A stretch of 64,000 nt of DNA from Anisus vortex (GCA_949126835.1 OX421497.1:2968271-3032270), one strand, 5' to 3'; shown: positions 11,373 to 24,537, numbered from the stretch's first letter. The notes: a model not told the origin generated them from the letters alone. A program made the numbers and translations.

Positions 11373-12555
11373 CTCTCCGTCTCAATAATACTCAATATAA
11401 ATAAATAAATATATATATCAATATATACTTTTCTAACCCTCTCACACTATCGTCCTCTCTCTCTACCCCCCCCCCCCCTCTGTCCACCTCTCTTTATCCC
11501 TAGCTCTTTCCCATCTCATTCCTTATATATTATTATCATCATACATCCACACCGATCTCCCTAACTTATATTTTCTGTACCTACTATCCAAACGAAAGCC
11601 TAACTGTCCAGTTTTTCCACTTTTCTCTTCATCTTTCCCCCATCTCCTGTGTGTACTCAGCACGCGCGAGCCTCAACCATCTGTGCATAACCAACGTGCA
11701 CGCAGCTCACGTCGAACAAGAAGAAGAAACAAAAAAACAATCTTAACCCTCCCCCCCCCCCCCCGCTCGTTACCTCTCTTGTCACAGCTGTTTTTTTTTT
11801 TAGAGGGATCATTATTATAGATAGCATATTAGGCAACCGGTTGCGAGGGTGGGGCGAGAAAGATGGGGGGATAGGGGGGGGGAGTCTGAAGAGGGGCGAG
11901 AGAGGCGCCTTAATCTTTAGCAATTGATCTCTCACTTAACCGTTTAACCCCACATTTTTCTTCCGCTGTTTACACGTGACCACCCTTCTCCCCCCCCCCC
12001 CTTTCGTTGTTTAAAGCTAGATTAACGGATTACGTTTAGTATTTGGAAGATGGTTCAGAGGCAGGGCGTTGGAATTGAACCCCAAGAGTATGTGGCGGGA
12101 ATCGTGGTAAACATCTTTTCTTTTTTGCGGGGTGGGGGGGAGGAGAGGTGGAATGGGAGGTGTCTTCTTTGGCGTCAATAAAGCACAGACATCGGTAGTG
12201 CCAGATTTAGACTTTAGACAGTAACATGCCAGATTGGATAATCCTGTCAATGTTAAAACGTAAATTTTACACTATCTGAAATCATGGTTGAAGAAGTAAA
12301 TGAAGACGATCAAAGAAGGATGGACCTGAAAACAGGTCATTGAGGTCATTGAGGTCATTTAGAAAATTTTCATACAAATCAATTCAACTAAACTATATCC
12401 TAATTGAGTGCGAAATAATAAAACTAGCCTTAAAACAATTTTGAAGGTATATTACCAATTCTTAAACGTGAAGTAGACTCAATATTTCCGTTTCACTGCC
12501 CTATTTACAGCCCCGTTTATTTGTAGCAAAATACATAATATTTCACACTTCTGAT
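11373..12555. other. no gene seen; pyrimidine-rich with C homopolymers
   Basis: Contains C runs of 14 (11751-11764) and 12 (11990-12001) and a purine-rich stretch near 11850-11890. No supported coding frame. Confidence 0.5.
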
Positions 12556-12760
12556 TCATGTAACTGTGTCTATATCCTGATGCATATTACACTCCGTTGT
12601 GTCATGAAACTGTGCATATATCCTAATACATATTACACTCCGTTGTGTCATGAAACTGTGACTTTATCCTAATACATATTCCACTCCGCTATGTCATGTA
12701 ACTGTGCATATATCCTAATACATATTCCACGCTACTGTTATGTGCAATTGTGCCTTTACC
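12556..12760 (+). repeat. 46-bp tandem repeat
   Basis: About 4.4 copies of CATGAAACTGTGCATATATC, then CTAATACATATTACACTCCG, TTGTGT. Confidence 0.92.
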
Positions 12761-13064
12761 CACCCAACTTCACAAAAATGGGATACAATTATCAAACGTG
12801 AAATAACTTAGTTGTTTTTTTTTTTTCGGTTTTCCCTTTTTTTTATGCTTTCGTGTTGTTAACGACATATTCCCAGGATAGGATCAACAGATGGTGTATT
12901 AAAAAAAAGGCGCTTGGGGTGGGAGGGGGGCGTTCGCCGTACTGTGGGTGGATGAGCCAGTCTCTGGTAAATATAACGTGCAATAGGTTCATAGGGCGTA
13001 ACACGGTTGCCTTGACGTTGAGAGATTCTATAGTGAAGATATCATACTGAAAACGTTCTTAATT

Positions 13065-13335
13065 TATCTTTTCTTATACATTCAAGACGCTCCTTCTATA
13101 AAGAAGATTATTGCGTTCTACGCACGTGCTTAGAGTATAGTCCCGCATTTCTATTAGTGTTTTTAAATGATGTTATATTACTGGTTTGTCCTGGTTTGTT
13201 CAGGCAACCCATTTCATGCTCCGGATGCCATTCGGGAAGAAACAGTACTTATGTGCATTTGGTCTCGCATAAGGGATAAGGAATGTGTTTTTGTTGTTAT
13301 GTTTATCTGATCATTGTAACAGATTGTTATTGTTT
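13065..13335 (-). repeat. LINE-T1 3' end, antisense
   Basis: Runs from the TTATA...CAGACGCTCC tail to TGTAACAGATTGTTATT. On the - strand the block CGGAAGAAACAGT...GGCAACCC encodes a decayed SFFPNGIR-W-GLPE. Confidence 0.75.
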
Positions 13336-13639
13336 ACCGTGTTACTATATATAGTCCACACACTCTTACCTATGTATTACACAACAAAAATATCTTTACC
13401 CACACTATAACCCGTTTAAACATAAGCCAGTTCGGATTAAACCGTCACACATAACTCCTTAAACCATTGATCCTACATACATACACAAAAAAACTAACTC
13501 GCATTATGCAAGAAAGTAGTGCAAAGGGCGAAATAGTGATTATACGTACATTTAAACTTAGAAAAAAACCCACTAAAAAGCAACTATCTATTAAAAAAAC
13601 ACAGATAAACATAAAGACAAAAACATTTTTCTTCTTCCA

Positions 13640-13840
13640 TGTGCAAGAAATAACGCATATTAATTATCTTACTTTCCGAGTGGCATCCGTGCGTGGAATG
13701 GGTTGCCTGAACATATCAGGAAGACCAATAACCCAGCATCATTCTAATCAAAATGCAAGACTGGACTCAAAACTCGAGCTGAGAACGCAGTAATCTTCTG
13801 TATAGAAAGAGCGTCTGTAACATATAAAATATAATAAATT
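13640..13840 (+). repeat. LINE-T1 3' end, sense
   Basis: TTTCCGAGTGGCATCCGTGC then AATGGGTTGCCTGAAC, ATGCAAGACTGGACTC and TAGAAAGAGCGTCTGTAAC. Confidence 0.75.
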
Positions 13841-15474
13841 ATGTGTTGTTTTAAGGTCAATGCCAGAAAAAGCACTTGTTGCTACAATTATTGGATTTCC
13901 TATGGTCAGGCAGTCAAGTGGTTTGTTACGTACTCGTGCAATATTATGTATTTGGCTGTTGTCTAGGTGTAGGCTCAATATTCCAAGAGTTGTTTGTTTT
14001 TATATGGGCTTGATTACTTCAGTAATTATGATTCTATTTCAATGTTAATTCCATGTAATACCTTGAATTTTAATTGAAATCAACACCAGTTGCACGATAA
14101 TTGTGATTTTATTTAGTATAACACTTGAATACAAAACGAAGACACATAAGACAAATACAAGTCCAAAACTAATTCTGATAAACACTATGTACAAGTAATG
14201 TTCCTACTACGGAGATAAACTCTCAACTCGGAACTCAACTGAAACTAAACTCAACTGAAGTCTGAAGGGAGAAACACAGCTTTTTAAAGTCTATCTTCTC
14301 ATTACCTAGAATTACTCATTGGTTAGGGTACAGCCAATCGTAACTAGGGGAAAAACTTCCACTCCCAAAAACACAGACACAAGTCTGGTTAGAATGTCGT
14401 TTAATTAATAGAACAACAGAGTCAATTCCTCTTGGTTCGAAACTAGGTGGGCATGGCGAGGTCAGGGTTTACCTTGAAAATACAAACATTAATATTACTT
14501 AATTACAGTACATTGTTTTAACTTCCCACAATATAACAATCATGCCAGACCTCAGGGTGTCCTTAAACCTTAGCAAAATAGACATTAAGGCGCTATTGGA
14601 GACGCTTCCAATTAAAGTATCTACGCAAGTGTGGGAACTTATATGGGTTTTTTTTCTTCAAGGAAAGATGCGAGATAGGCGGAGAGAGGTAATTGAAAAA
14701 GGGGTGTAGGTGGGGGCAATTGTAGTTACGATTACAATTCAGTGTCACGACTTGTAGATGCCAGTGTAGTTTTATTACAATGGCTAAACAATTTGTAATT
14801 GATAGCAGGAAAGGAGGGTGGGAAATCTAATTAGGTTATAAAAACACAACGGGCTCAAACTTTCCCTTGGGATCTAGGTTAGTTTAAAAGGTCAGGGGGG
14901 GAATTGGTGCAACTTTATAACAGGTTATTGTTTAAAATATTATAGCGAAAAATAATTATTTTTTGAATATGATTCTTTGGCGTTAAGCAGTTAAGGGTTT
15001 AACATTTTTTAAGATATACGATTTTTTTTTACACTATTTTCGGAGAGATTTTGTGTGTGTGTGAATGCCAATTTGAAATATTTAATGCTAGATAGAACTG
15101 GTAGGATTTTTTTGTGTTAATATCTATTGAGCTTGTAGGCTTGTATGCAAACTAAACGAAACGTTTTTAAGTTTTAGCACATATTTCGGCATAGGATCTC
15201 TTGCAACATTTTGCATGTGAGTGAGAATTTCAATTTGAGGCAACACTGCACGTGACCAGAACCGGCCAGCGAGCTCTACTGCTATGTGTGTTTGTGTGTG
15301 TTTGTGTGTGCACGCGTGTGTGTGTAAGTGTGCGGTGATGACCTTAAGGGATTTCGGAAAAGTTTAACTTTTTTTTTTTAAAAAAAGGAGGAAAGTCTGA
15401 AATTTGGTGACAAATATAAAAAGAGAGAGAGTTGAGGGGGGGGGGGTGAGAAAGACAGAGATGGAGTGAGAAAG
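13841..15474. other. no gene seen
   Basis: A+T-rich sequence with no repeat family I can name apart from short GT and T runs. Short open frames near 13748-14048 lack any domain. Confidence 0.45.
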
Positions 15475-15515
15475 AGAGAGAGAGAGAGAGAGAGAGTGAG
15501 AGAGAGGTGGTTGGG
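15420..15515 (+). repeat. (GA)n with G run
   Basis: GAGAGA tracts around a 10-G run at 15436-15445. Confidence 0.9.
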
Positions 15516-15714
15516 AGTTAGGCGGAGTGGGTGGAGAGAGGATAGAGGGGTATAGTGTATTAGTGTATTCCTATCTATACAGGAACACTTTAAAAAAAGC
15601 TAAACAAAGTGTTTTACTGTGGATGTACAGATCAATGATTTTACTGCATTGTTCAAGGTGTTTCTCCGAATTCAATGCTTTGTCTTTGTTTCAGATAGAA
15701 AGAATATATAAATC

Positions 15715-15773
15715 GATGGATAAATGAATGGTTGGATGGATGGTTAGATAGATAGACAGATAGAGAGATAGAG

Positions 15774-15812
<39 letters not shown>

Positions 15813-16104
15813 CAGATAGATAGACAGATAGATAGACAGATAGATAGACAGATAAATAGACAGATAGATAGACATATAGATAGATAGACAGATAGATAGA
15901 CAGATAGACAGACATATAGATAGACAGATAGATAGACAGATAGATAGACAGATAGATAGATAGACAGATTGATAGACAGATCGATAGACAGAAAGATAGA
16001 TAGACAGATAGATAGACAGATAGATAGACAGATAGATAGACAGATAGATAGACAGATAGATAGACAGATAGATAGACAGATAGATAGATAGGTAGATAGA
16101 TAGG

Positions 16105-16165
<61 letters not shown>

Positions 16166-16365
16166 GGGTACACGGATGGACGGACTGACTGGCAGACGGA
16201 TATATGGATAATCAAACAGACAGACAGATAAAAAGACAAGACAGATAGACATACAGACGGACAGAAAGATCGATATGTGGACAGATAGACATACAGACAT
16301 ATAGATGGATAGATAGACAGAGAGATAGATAGATTGATAGATAGATAGATAGACGAAATAGTTAA
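15715..16365 (+). repeat. (GATA)n/(GACA)n satellite, about 650 bp
   Basis: Mixed GATA and GACA tetranucleotides, largely in a 12-bp GATAGATAGACA period. This is the Bkm-type repeat known from sex chromosomes of several animals. Long frames on the - strand (Leu/Ser/Tyr rich) are artefacts. Confidence 0.96.
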
Positions 16366-16975
16366 TTTCAGAGATGCTCAATTTTAAATATAAAAAAAAC
16401 GCACTTATTATCAAAGTCATTCATATGAAAATAACGTTTTTAATCTTGTTTACATTTCACCCCATCCCCTCCTCCCATCCAACATAATTAGGTTTTTCAA
16501 ACATCCCCCCCCCCCGAACCAAGGTGGCGTTCACGTTTTCCAAAGTTTTCCTCTGAGATATCGTTTGTTCCGGAATATTCCGATGTGGCCGTAATCAATA
16601 ATAATCAAAAGGGAGAGAGGAAGGATGGGGGTGCAGGTTCATATGAGGGAGCGGAAAGGGAGGGAGGGAGTAACCTCTTTATTTTGGGCAGTCGGCCACT
16701 GAGGCAGGAGGGAGGGGCGGGGTCATGTGAAACGGAGGCTACGGGTGTTGTGTGCGTGTGTTGACGTAAGTATTGCGTTAGTAGTTGAGAGTTACGTCCC
16801 TTAGTATTTACAGAACATAAATATTAGAAAAAGAAAGTAAAAGTATTTATCGACCAGAAAAAAAAAATGAGTTAGTAGACCTGGGTTAGTAGGCATACAG
16901 ATAAACATTTAGATCTATGCTGTTGTTTTTTTAGGGATTATGCTTTTAGTGATTTGATATATACAATAATAGGAC

Positions 16976-17032
16976 GCAATAATCTTCTTTATAGAAAGAG
17001 CGTCTGTAATGTATAAGATAAGAAAATAAATG
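16976..17032 (+). repeat. LINE-T1 tail fragment
   Basis: GCAATAATCTTCTTTATAGA then AAGAGCGTCTGTAATGTATA. Confidence 0.7.
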
Positions 17033-17096
17033 CGTAATAAATAATGTGGTTCTTTTAACACTGTCATTATACACAATTAGTTTATTCAAAGACTAT

Positions 17097-17372
17097 AATG
17101 AGATGGAAGGCTGCTCTAATTTTAGAGGTTAACACATGTTTTTTCCGTGCGCAACCAATAACACTGTCTTAATGACTACCCAAACTTCCCAAAAAACTTC
17201 CGCCGTTTACAACTTCCGATTTTAATCTTAATTTACCATTGAGAAAATCAGAGAGAATTACTAAATCGGAAGTCTAGAGGACCTAGTGCGATCGGTAAAT
17301 CCGAAAATAAGTTTTCATGTGATCAAAAAACAGAAATATCAAAGCAAGTGGTCCATCTTATTATAGTCTTTG
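17097..17372 (+). mobile_element. MITE-2, copy 3
   Basis: Ends CAAAGACTATAATGAGATGG and GGTCCATCTTATTATAGTCT plus TTG. Flanking TTTATT on the left and CTTTATT on the right suggest a 7-8 bp duplication. Confidence 0.88.
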
Positions 17373-17504
17373 CTTTATTTCATCTTAACCTACATGCTGC
17401 AAATAGTCTCTTATAATCTATTTATATATGGACCTATAAACAAGAATTTTGTACTACGCTTATCCGTAGTCTTAATAATAATTTAATTTTTATTTTATTT
17501 TTTA

Positions 17505-17690
17505 TATAGCACTTCTTTCATGCTATTAGCATGCTCAGTGCGCTCTAGTAGATTATTACGTCCATTAGACCCATAACTCACGCAGGGCGACAGGGATCGG
17601 TCGGCGGCAAGGATAGAACCCGGGACGTGTCGGTTGACAGTCCGGTGAACAAACCGCACATAATTAAAACGGTGTTTAAAAAAAAAAGTA
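17505..17690 (-). repeat. SINE-B, antisense
   Basis: On the - strand: TTCACCGGACTGTCAACCGA and a CGGGTTCTATCC B box, then CGATCCCTGTCGCCCTGCG, ending AGAGCGCACTGAGCATGCTA. Same order as 21985-22250. Confidence 0.8.
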
Positions 17691-17809
17691 CTTTTCCTGT
17701 CTATTTCAGGCAACCCATTCCCTGCCCAAATACCACCGAACAATTTGGGACAAGAAAGGCATTTCAAAAAATAATTTTCAATATGGTGTATTTCTAAGTT
17801 ATCTTATTT

Positions 17810-18098
17810 CTAAGTTATCTTATATATTTACAGACGCTCCCTCTATAAAGAAGATTATTGCGTCCTACGCTCATCCGTGGTCTGAGTCTAGTAGGCCCTA
17901 TTGCATTTTTTTGTGTGTTTTAAATGATATTAAGTTACTGGTTTTCCTGTTTTGTTCAGGTAACCCATTCTGTGCCCAGAGGCCAATCGGGAAGAAAGAG
18001 TACTTATATGCATTTGTTCTCGTATAAGGGATAGGGAATGTGTTTTTTGTCCTTATGGTTATCTGAGCATTGCAACAGATTGTTATTTCGGTCGGATT
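17810..18098 (-). repeat. LINE-T1 3' end, antisense
   Basis: CAGACGCTCCCTCTATAAAG to GCAACAGATTGTTATTT, with the SFFPIGL..W-like region at 17958-18003 on the - strand. Confidence 0.75.
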
Positions 18099-18885
18099 CT
18101 TCTATGAAGATAGTTGGTCGTTAAGTCGTTAAATCGTTATGTAATCATTAACTGCTTGAGTGATTGGACATGGGAAAGCTTTAAAATTCGATCGTCTTGA
18201 AATGTTTACCGAAGAATTGTTTTGGAAATCGTTAAAGAAAATATATCTCGATGTGGCTTTCATTGGGCATTATTAGTTTGTACATATTTGTTCAGATTTT
18301 AGAAGCACTGATTCAATATTGAATTTAATACTTAACCGTTCTGAAGTTTCATTGTTTGTAGGTCAATATTTATGCCCTGTACCAAGAATTACATTCATTT
18401 TAATTTTTAAAACAAAACCATAAGCATTCTATTTTGCGTAAATTTCCATGAACTACGTTCATATTTATCTTTTAAATAAAGACATTAGCGTTCTGTTTTG
18501 CGGGGATTTCCGATTGCCGGAGGCCAACTCTTCTCATTGTTATGCTTAAATAAACAATAGCGCTTCGGCCCTTCGATTTAAGTAGGTCTGGAGTCTAGAA
18601 AAAAAAAACGATGCTGAAAACATAGGTCAACCTTAGTGCAAGGCCTCACTACTGACGTCAGATGTTGAAGGCCAATGTAGTGTATTACCATTTACTTTTT
18701 ATACAAGAGACACAAATTTAAGTATAATTACTTACTTTAAGCTGTTTTACTACATAGAACCAGGTCTCTCCATCCATTTATGTAATTACTGCTACGATAT
18801 TCACAAATACAATTTAGATATTTATCTATATAAATCTATATATACGTGGAAGGGCTGTCGTTTGACTCAAAAAAGGAAGTAAATA

Positions 18886-19120
18886 GTAAAGTAAAGTGTC
18901 CCGTCGAAACAAATTGATCCTAGGTCCGGTGAAGCAGCGTTCACCAGTTTCTGTGGCCACGGCATACTAGGGTATTATGTGGCCATCACAATGCCTAGCC
19001 GCCTTTACTTTTACCTCAATTAATGTCAGGTATCCATCAGAGCTTGGTAGACTCAGGGACACACTCTAGTCCCGGTAAAAAATGTTAGTCTTCACCCAGA
19101 ATTCGAGCCCAGAATGGGTT
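18886..19120 (-). repeat. SINE-A, antisense
   Basis: AGTAAAGTAAAGTGTCCCGT to ATTCGAGCCCAGAA. The tRNA head is truncated at the far end. Confidence 0.9.
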
Positions 19121-20517
19121 CTAAGGATTTTCTTTCTCATTTTTTTTGTGTGACAGCGATTTGCGTTTTCTAAAGTGGGAAGTTTTATACGTTTGCGGTC
19201 GAAGTTGGAGTTAAAAAACTGAACAAAAAAACAAATCGCTTAACGTAATTTATGAACAGCCCCTCGCTTTCAACTACACTCACATAATTATAAACTTAAA
19301 GCCCAGTGGGGTGCTAGACATATTATAGAGTTGTGCGTTGGGACTTCAGACTTTCAGTGCGTCAGGTCCAGTCGGCTAGGGCTGTTGGAAACGGGGAGAG
19401 AAAGGGGGGCGGTAGGTTGGGTGGGGATGAAAGCCCCCTATCATTCGGCGGCGAAAGAGACGCGAAATTAAATCTAGAATGTAGAAATTATTGATGTCTG
19501 TCAATGGGCTTAGCCAGAGAATAAAGAACAAACGAAAAAACAAGTATTTTACAACAAACCATCAGAGATGAATGGATCAATATTGCTGGGCTGTTGAATG
19601 TTTCATTTTGTCTGTGTAACACTAGAAAAGTGGGTGAAGATTCGGGTTACGTTGGGAAGCGTCCCTTCCCACTTGCCACTGTTGGGTTGTCTGATAGTTT
19701 TCCCCACCAACTTCACATATCCCATAACCCATGGGTTGGTCCTTGGGGGGGGGGGGGGGTCACCGTTGCTGACCGTTGCGTTTTCGCTTGCCACTTGTCA
19801 CGGACTTGGATGGCCTTTTGGGAACTACGCGTCGCTTGCATATAAGTACTCTTCCTTCCCGAGTTTTTACTATGAGGTGCAGTTGGTAGGCTACATTTGA
19901 AACAAAAATAATCTTTAAAAGGAGAATGATGCATACAATGAACTCATAAAATAAATCCTTCATATCTATTCCCCTTTGAAGAAAACAAACAACAGGTTTG
20001 ATGTCAAATAAATATACAAACAATTCTAACGTGTGTCCAGTATCCGAATGCTAATAAAATCATTTACGCCGAATATTGTAAGCTTAGAGCAACAGACAGG
20101 CAACCAGGCCCCACGAGAGGGGGGTACAGCCGGTACGCCATACCGGGGCCTACAAGAGTTTAGGCGGCCCGTGAATATTACAATTTAAAATTAAATTGGC
20201 AATTACGCCATTATTTTAAATTATTGCTATTAACTTACTATTAAGCTAAGAGGAGATGCCCAAAAACTCCTACAATCTCACGTGGCGCGGGCGCCCTTAA
20301 TTTTGGTATTCTTTGAATGTGTACTTGAACATTTTGTTAAATATGCAATGAACCCTTTAGTTGTAATAAAGGGCCTAATTATTTTTGACATTATTTAGGA
20401 TCTCTTTTTTATTATTTTTCTCCAGAGACTTTTACAAATTTTAATATAGACCTATGAGCATTACAGGCTTACAGTTCTCCCTGTTAGCTTAGTAGCCTAG
20501 GCCTACATACTCTAGTA
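19121..20517. other. no gene seen
   Basis: Contains a 15-G run (19745-19759) and a GCCGGTACGCCATACCGG palindrome at 20129-20146, reminiscent of the hAT-like end at 30535. No domain-bearing frame. Confidence 0.45.
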
Positions 20518-21648
20518 CATAGGTTCTCAATCTTTTTCGGCTTATTGCCCCCTTTTACAATTATTTTCCGCTCACCGCCCCGCAACTTAATTTTAAAAAA
20601 ACATAAATAGGCCTATAATTAATTCTAAAACAAATTTATTTGTATTATTAATTTTATAAATATAGGAGACTTATTTAATAACACTAGATCTATATCATGT
20701 AGGCCTTATTTCTGTAATTATTAATGTTTAAAATATAAACTCCTTAAATGGACAAAACATTTAATGCAGGAAATGTTTATTTACAACTGTTTAACGTAAA
20801 TTAATTTAATCCTCTAATAATTAAATCTTGTTTTGAATACCATAATGTTGAATGTATATAAAGAAAAAAAAATAATAAGTAATATTTGTTATATTACAAA
20901 ACATAACTTTTTTGGCATCAATTTTGAATCAAATGTGGAAACATTTGTTAATAAAAGGGAGATAATTAACCCGTTACATTTTAGCTAATATTTCTGTAAT
21001 ATTTTTTTCTTTTATAAAAAAAAATTTTGGCTTACATTTATAAATCTGAAAAGATCAAACTGTAAAAAGTATTTAATTTGAAAATTATATAAATATTATA
21101 TGACTAAAGAATTTATATGTATATTTCCAAGCATTACAATAACTACCCAGTTCGTATGATTACTCCAAATGTATATCGCTTAACGACAATCGGCATAATT
21201 CGTATATGAATGAAATAAAGGACATCTCGGTAAAACTGAGATCAAAATATCTTTAATATTAGCAGATGTTAGGACGACAGTGATCGGTCAGCAGGGCTGA
21301 CAGGCCGGTGAACCAACAATAGGACCAGACGGCTGCATACCATATTTGCCAAATACTGACCCCTAATTCATCGAAAAGTCATTGCGATTCCTATTAATTT
21401 CTTATTAGTCTAATAATGTGTATGCCTAATGTTGGGGGATATCAGATATTTAGTAGCACTTGCGTTTACATCATATTTCATCCAAAAACTAATCGAATAG
21501 CTGAGGTGTTCAAATTATATCAGGTAAGTTTGTATCGCCCCCTTGCCCTTCACCGCCCATCAATCGCCCCCCGGGAATGTCAGTGCCCCCCTAAAGCCTC
21601 TCACCGCCCTCCCTCCGGGGGGCGATAACGCCCCGTTGAGAACCTATG
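20518..21648 (+). mobile_element. 1.13-kb hAT-like non-autonomous element
   Basis: Inverted ends CATAGGTTCTCAATC and GTTGAGAACCTATG. Flanked by 8-bp duplications CTCTAGTA (20510-20517) and CTGTAGTA (21649-21656), one mismatch. The ends are C-rich (CGCCCC, CCGCCC) and the interior is A+T-rich without a transposase frame, so it is non-autonomous or decayed. Confidence 0.85.
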
Positions 21649-21984
21649 CTGTAGTAAGAGTCTAGTATGTCGCTGCATATAGCATACTAGTACGGCAGTC
21701 AAAGCAAATGTACGGCAAGTACGGCAGTCGATCCTTTTACACTTTAATGATTTCCTGTGCGGTAGCCAAGAGGGGAGGTTGAAGGTATCATACTTTTCGA
21801 CATAATATTGAAAATTTAAAACACATTTTTTGTCATTTAATAAAATGTATTTTGGGAAGATTCTGTACAAAATATATGTGTCAACTGTATTGCCACAGCA
21901 GATCTAATCTTACATTTGACTACACAACATACATTACTGGCGAATATTTACAACTGACAAGAGTATAGGGCCTACACCAATAGT

Positions 21985-22252
21985 GAAGCCGGCTGGCCTA
22001 GCGGTTAGCTCACCAGACTGTCAACCAAAAAACCACCGGACACGTCGCGGGTTCCCGCCACCGGCAGATCCCTGTCGCCCTACAGGAGTTTTGGGACTAG
22101 ATGACGTTAATATTGAGTTGTTATCACATGCACTCAACCGGCAGCAGTGAAACCTCTCACAGATTAATAGCCTTCTAGAGCGCACTGAGTATGCTAAAAT
22201 AGCATGGATAGAAGCGCTATATAAATTACCATTACCATTACCATTAGATCAA
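21985..22252 (+). repeat. SINE-B, full length, sense
   Basis: tRNA-like head GGCTGGCCTAGCGGTTAGCT with a GCGGGTTCCCGCC B box, a unique body, then AGAGCGCACTGAGTATGCTA and AGCATGGATAGAAGCGCTAT ending in (ATTACC)n. The terminal block is the same as the 3' end of the LINE fragment at 45230-45566, suggesting a shared retrotransposition tail. Confidence 0.82.
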
Positions 22253-22349
22253 TAAACATAGAAACACTCGAGGACAGAAGGACAAAGAGTAAAGTTGTAT
22301 CCTAATAATACAAAATGTATTAAATTCTAACTTAGAAATGCAACACAAT

Positions 22350-22615
22350 AACAACCTGTTACAATGCTCAGACAAACATACTGACAAAAACATTTTCCTT
22401 ATCCCTTACGGGAGAACTAATGCATATAAGTAACTTTCTTCCCGAGTGGCACCCGGCATGGAATGGGTTACCTGAGCAAACCAGGAAAACCAGTAACTTA
22501 TCATTGTTTGAAACACTAATAAAAATGCAAGGCTAGACTCAGACGACGGATGAGCGTAGGACGCAATAATCATATTTACAGAAGGCGTCTGTAATATATA
22601 AGATAAGATCGATAG
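22350..22615 (+). repeat. LINE-T1 3' end, sense, best copy
   Basis: Spans AACAACCTGTTACAATGCTC to ATATAAGATAAGATC. The block at 22436-22475 reads TTTCTTCCCGAGTGGCACCC, GGCATGGAATGGGTTACCTG, encoding a SFFPSG...WNGLPE-type C-terminus, followed by a stop and a short 3' UTR. Confidence 0.8.
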
Positions 22616-22639
22616 GTTACATATACATTTATTGTGATC

Positions 22640-22866
22640 ACATCGAACAAAATTGATCTAAGCTTATAACGTCGTTGAAGCAGCGGACACGGCATACTAA
22701 CATTGTGTCGCCCGCACAATGTCCAGACGAATATTGTTTTACGTCAATTAATGTAAGGTATCCATCAAAGTTATGTAGACCCAGGGAAAAAAATAATTAT
22801 ATGATTCTAACACAGAACCATCGGTACGCCATTCCAACGCGCTGTCGCTTGCCCACCGTTCCCATA
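22640..22866 (-). repeat. SINE-A, degenerate, antisense
   Basis: GAAGCAGCGGACACGGCATA to GGTACGCCATTCCAACGCGC TGTCGCTTGCCCACCG; a small internal deletion removes the TTCACCAGTTTCTG block. Confidence 0.82.
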
Positions 22867-23561
22867 TTGGGGAAGGGACGATAAATCACACTTATGTGTA
22901 ATTGTAAAAATATACTGAGATGTTAAAACAAAAAGTTACTAACTTTCCTGTGCCGATATCATTGGCAAGAAGCTCGGGCTTAGTAAATTTTACATTGGTT
23001 AATGTAGGGATTTAGGGTTTTTGAGACCATTCGTCTTTTTTAGTTGAAGCCCACTGATAAATACATATATCCTATGAAGATAGATTTGGTACTTGGTAGA
23101 AATCGTCTACTCTGTTAGAATCTAAAGTTAAAGTTCCAGAAAATGCTCATTTAAGTATCATCATCAAGCCCTGGTGTTGGTCGTTGGTTAGAGCTAATGG
23201 ACAAATGTAAGTATATTTTAATTTTATAAGAAAAAAACAACAACAAACGAAACCCCATCAGATGTTATCATGATTAACAGAATGTTCATTAAAAAAAAGT
23301 GTGGGGGGGGGGGGGGGGGCCAGAAAAGATCTCGTACCGGCATCTTTTTTTTCTCTCGAGGGCCCTGCAGGCAACAACAGGGATTTAATCTTATCTTATC
23401 TCTAGGCTACAAAGGATAAATTATATCTAATAAATAGTCTCAAAACTTTACACGCATGGGGCAAAGCAATCAAACGTAGTATTAACCGCATAAATATAAA
23501 AGTAAAAAAATAAATAGGAATATTAAGGATTAACAAATGCTCAACATAAAGATTTCTCTTG

Positions 23562-23632
23562 TTGAAACTCTGGTGAACGCTGCTTCACCGACCCGGGGGA
23601 TCAAATTGGACCGACGGGATTGCTTTTTCCCT
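23562..23632 (+). repeat. SINE-A 3' fragment, sense
   Basis: CTGGTGAACGCTGCTTCACC followed by GATCAAATTGGACCGACGGG. Confidence 0.8.
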
Positions 23633-24361
23633 ACCAAAACGTGTAATGAAAGTATCAACTACGGGGAAAATAATTTTTTTGGATTTGTGGTGGGTAGAAA
23701 AATGTCATGCAATGTCATGTCGTGGGTAACGAGTCTATGCGCACCGTTTCAGATCGATGGGACGGACGGTGAGCTGGTCAATTGGGCGTTCCGAGCAAGC
23801 CTGTTTTGCAGTTTAAAGAGGATTACACAAGAAATATTTAGAACATTATATAAATGATTTACTAAGTAAGCTCTTGCCAAAAGATGAGAGGCTATGTGCA
23901 CGTTTTAACACCGGCGTAATAGAACGAACAGCATGGACATATGCTTTTTACCCGCGGCTTCGTTGTGGTTAATATGTGATTAAATACCGTGATAAGCTTG
24001 GCTGGCAAACACAGAAGATCGCGTTGTATGCTTTACACCCCCGCCCCACCCCCGGTACATTCCCACTCCCCATCTTTAAAGATTGGTAAATGGGCACCCA
24101 TTTAAAAAAATGTTAAGCCTATTACTGAACATCCGAGTAAGTGTGAGTAGCATCTTGGTGATGTTTAGTCTATTCCCACCAGAACAGGTATGATTACGCA
24201 GGAAGGCGCAGCGCTAGCAACAGATGCCCGTGTTGCGATAGGGTGGTTGCTATGGTGAACACAAACAGTGGGGCAGACAAGACTGTTTTTATCGTCGATG
24301 AATGGGAAGGTTTGCAAAAGTGTCTATGACTTATGACGTATAAGTTTACAGATAGAAGATT

Positions 24362-24455
24362 AGTATATCCACTAGGCTTCTGCTGGGATTGGTCGGCGGC
24401 AGGGCTAGAACCCGGGCCGTTTTATTGCCAGTCCGGTCAACTAACCACAGGACCT
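24362..24455 (-). repeat. SINE-B head fragment, antisense
   Basis: GGTCGGCGGCAGGGCTAGAA, CCCGGGCC, then AGTCCGGTCAACTAACCACA GGACC. Confidence 0.65.
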
Positions 24456-24537
24456 GGTTGAGACACAGGTGAGGTCAATAAGAACAGAAGGGTTAAACCA
24501 CTGGTGCGTAAAATTTCTATTCTGCGTGACGTATATC

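Noticed and set aside
10969..11408. Leu/Ser-rich and Glu/Arg-rich frames
   Set aside because: CT/GA low-complexity DNA read in frame.
15653..16420. 255- and 182-codon frames on the - strand
   Set aside because: Translation of the GATA/GACA satellite (Leu-Ser-Ile-Tyr periodic).
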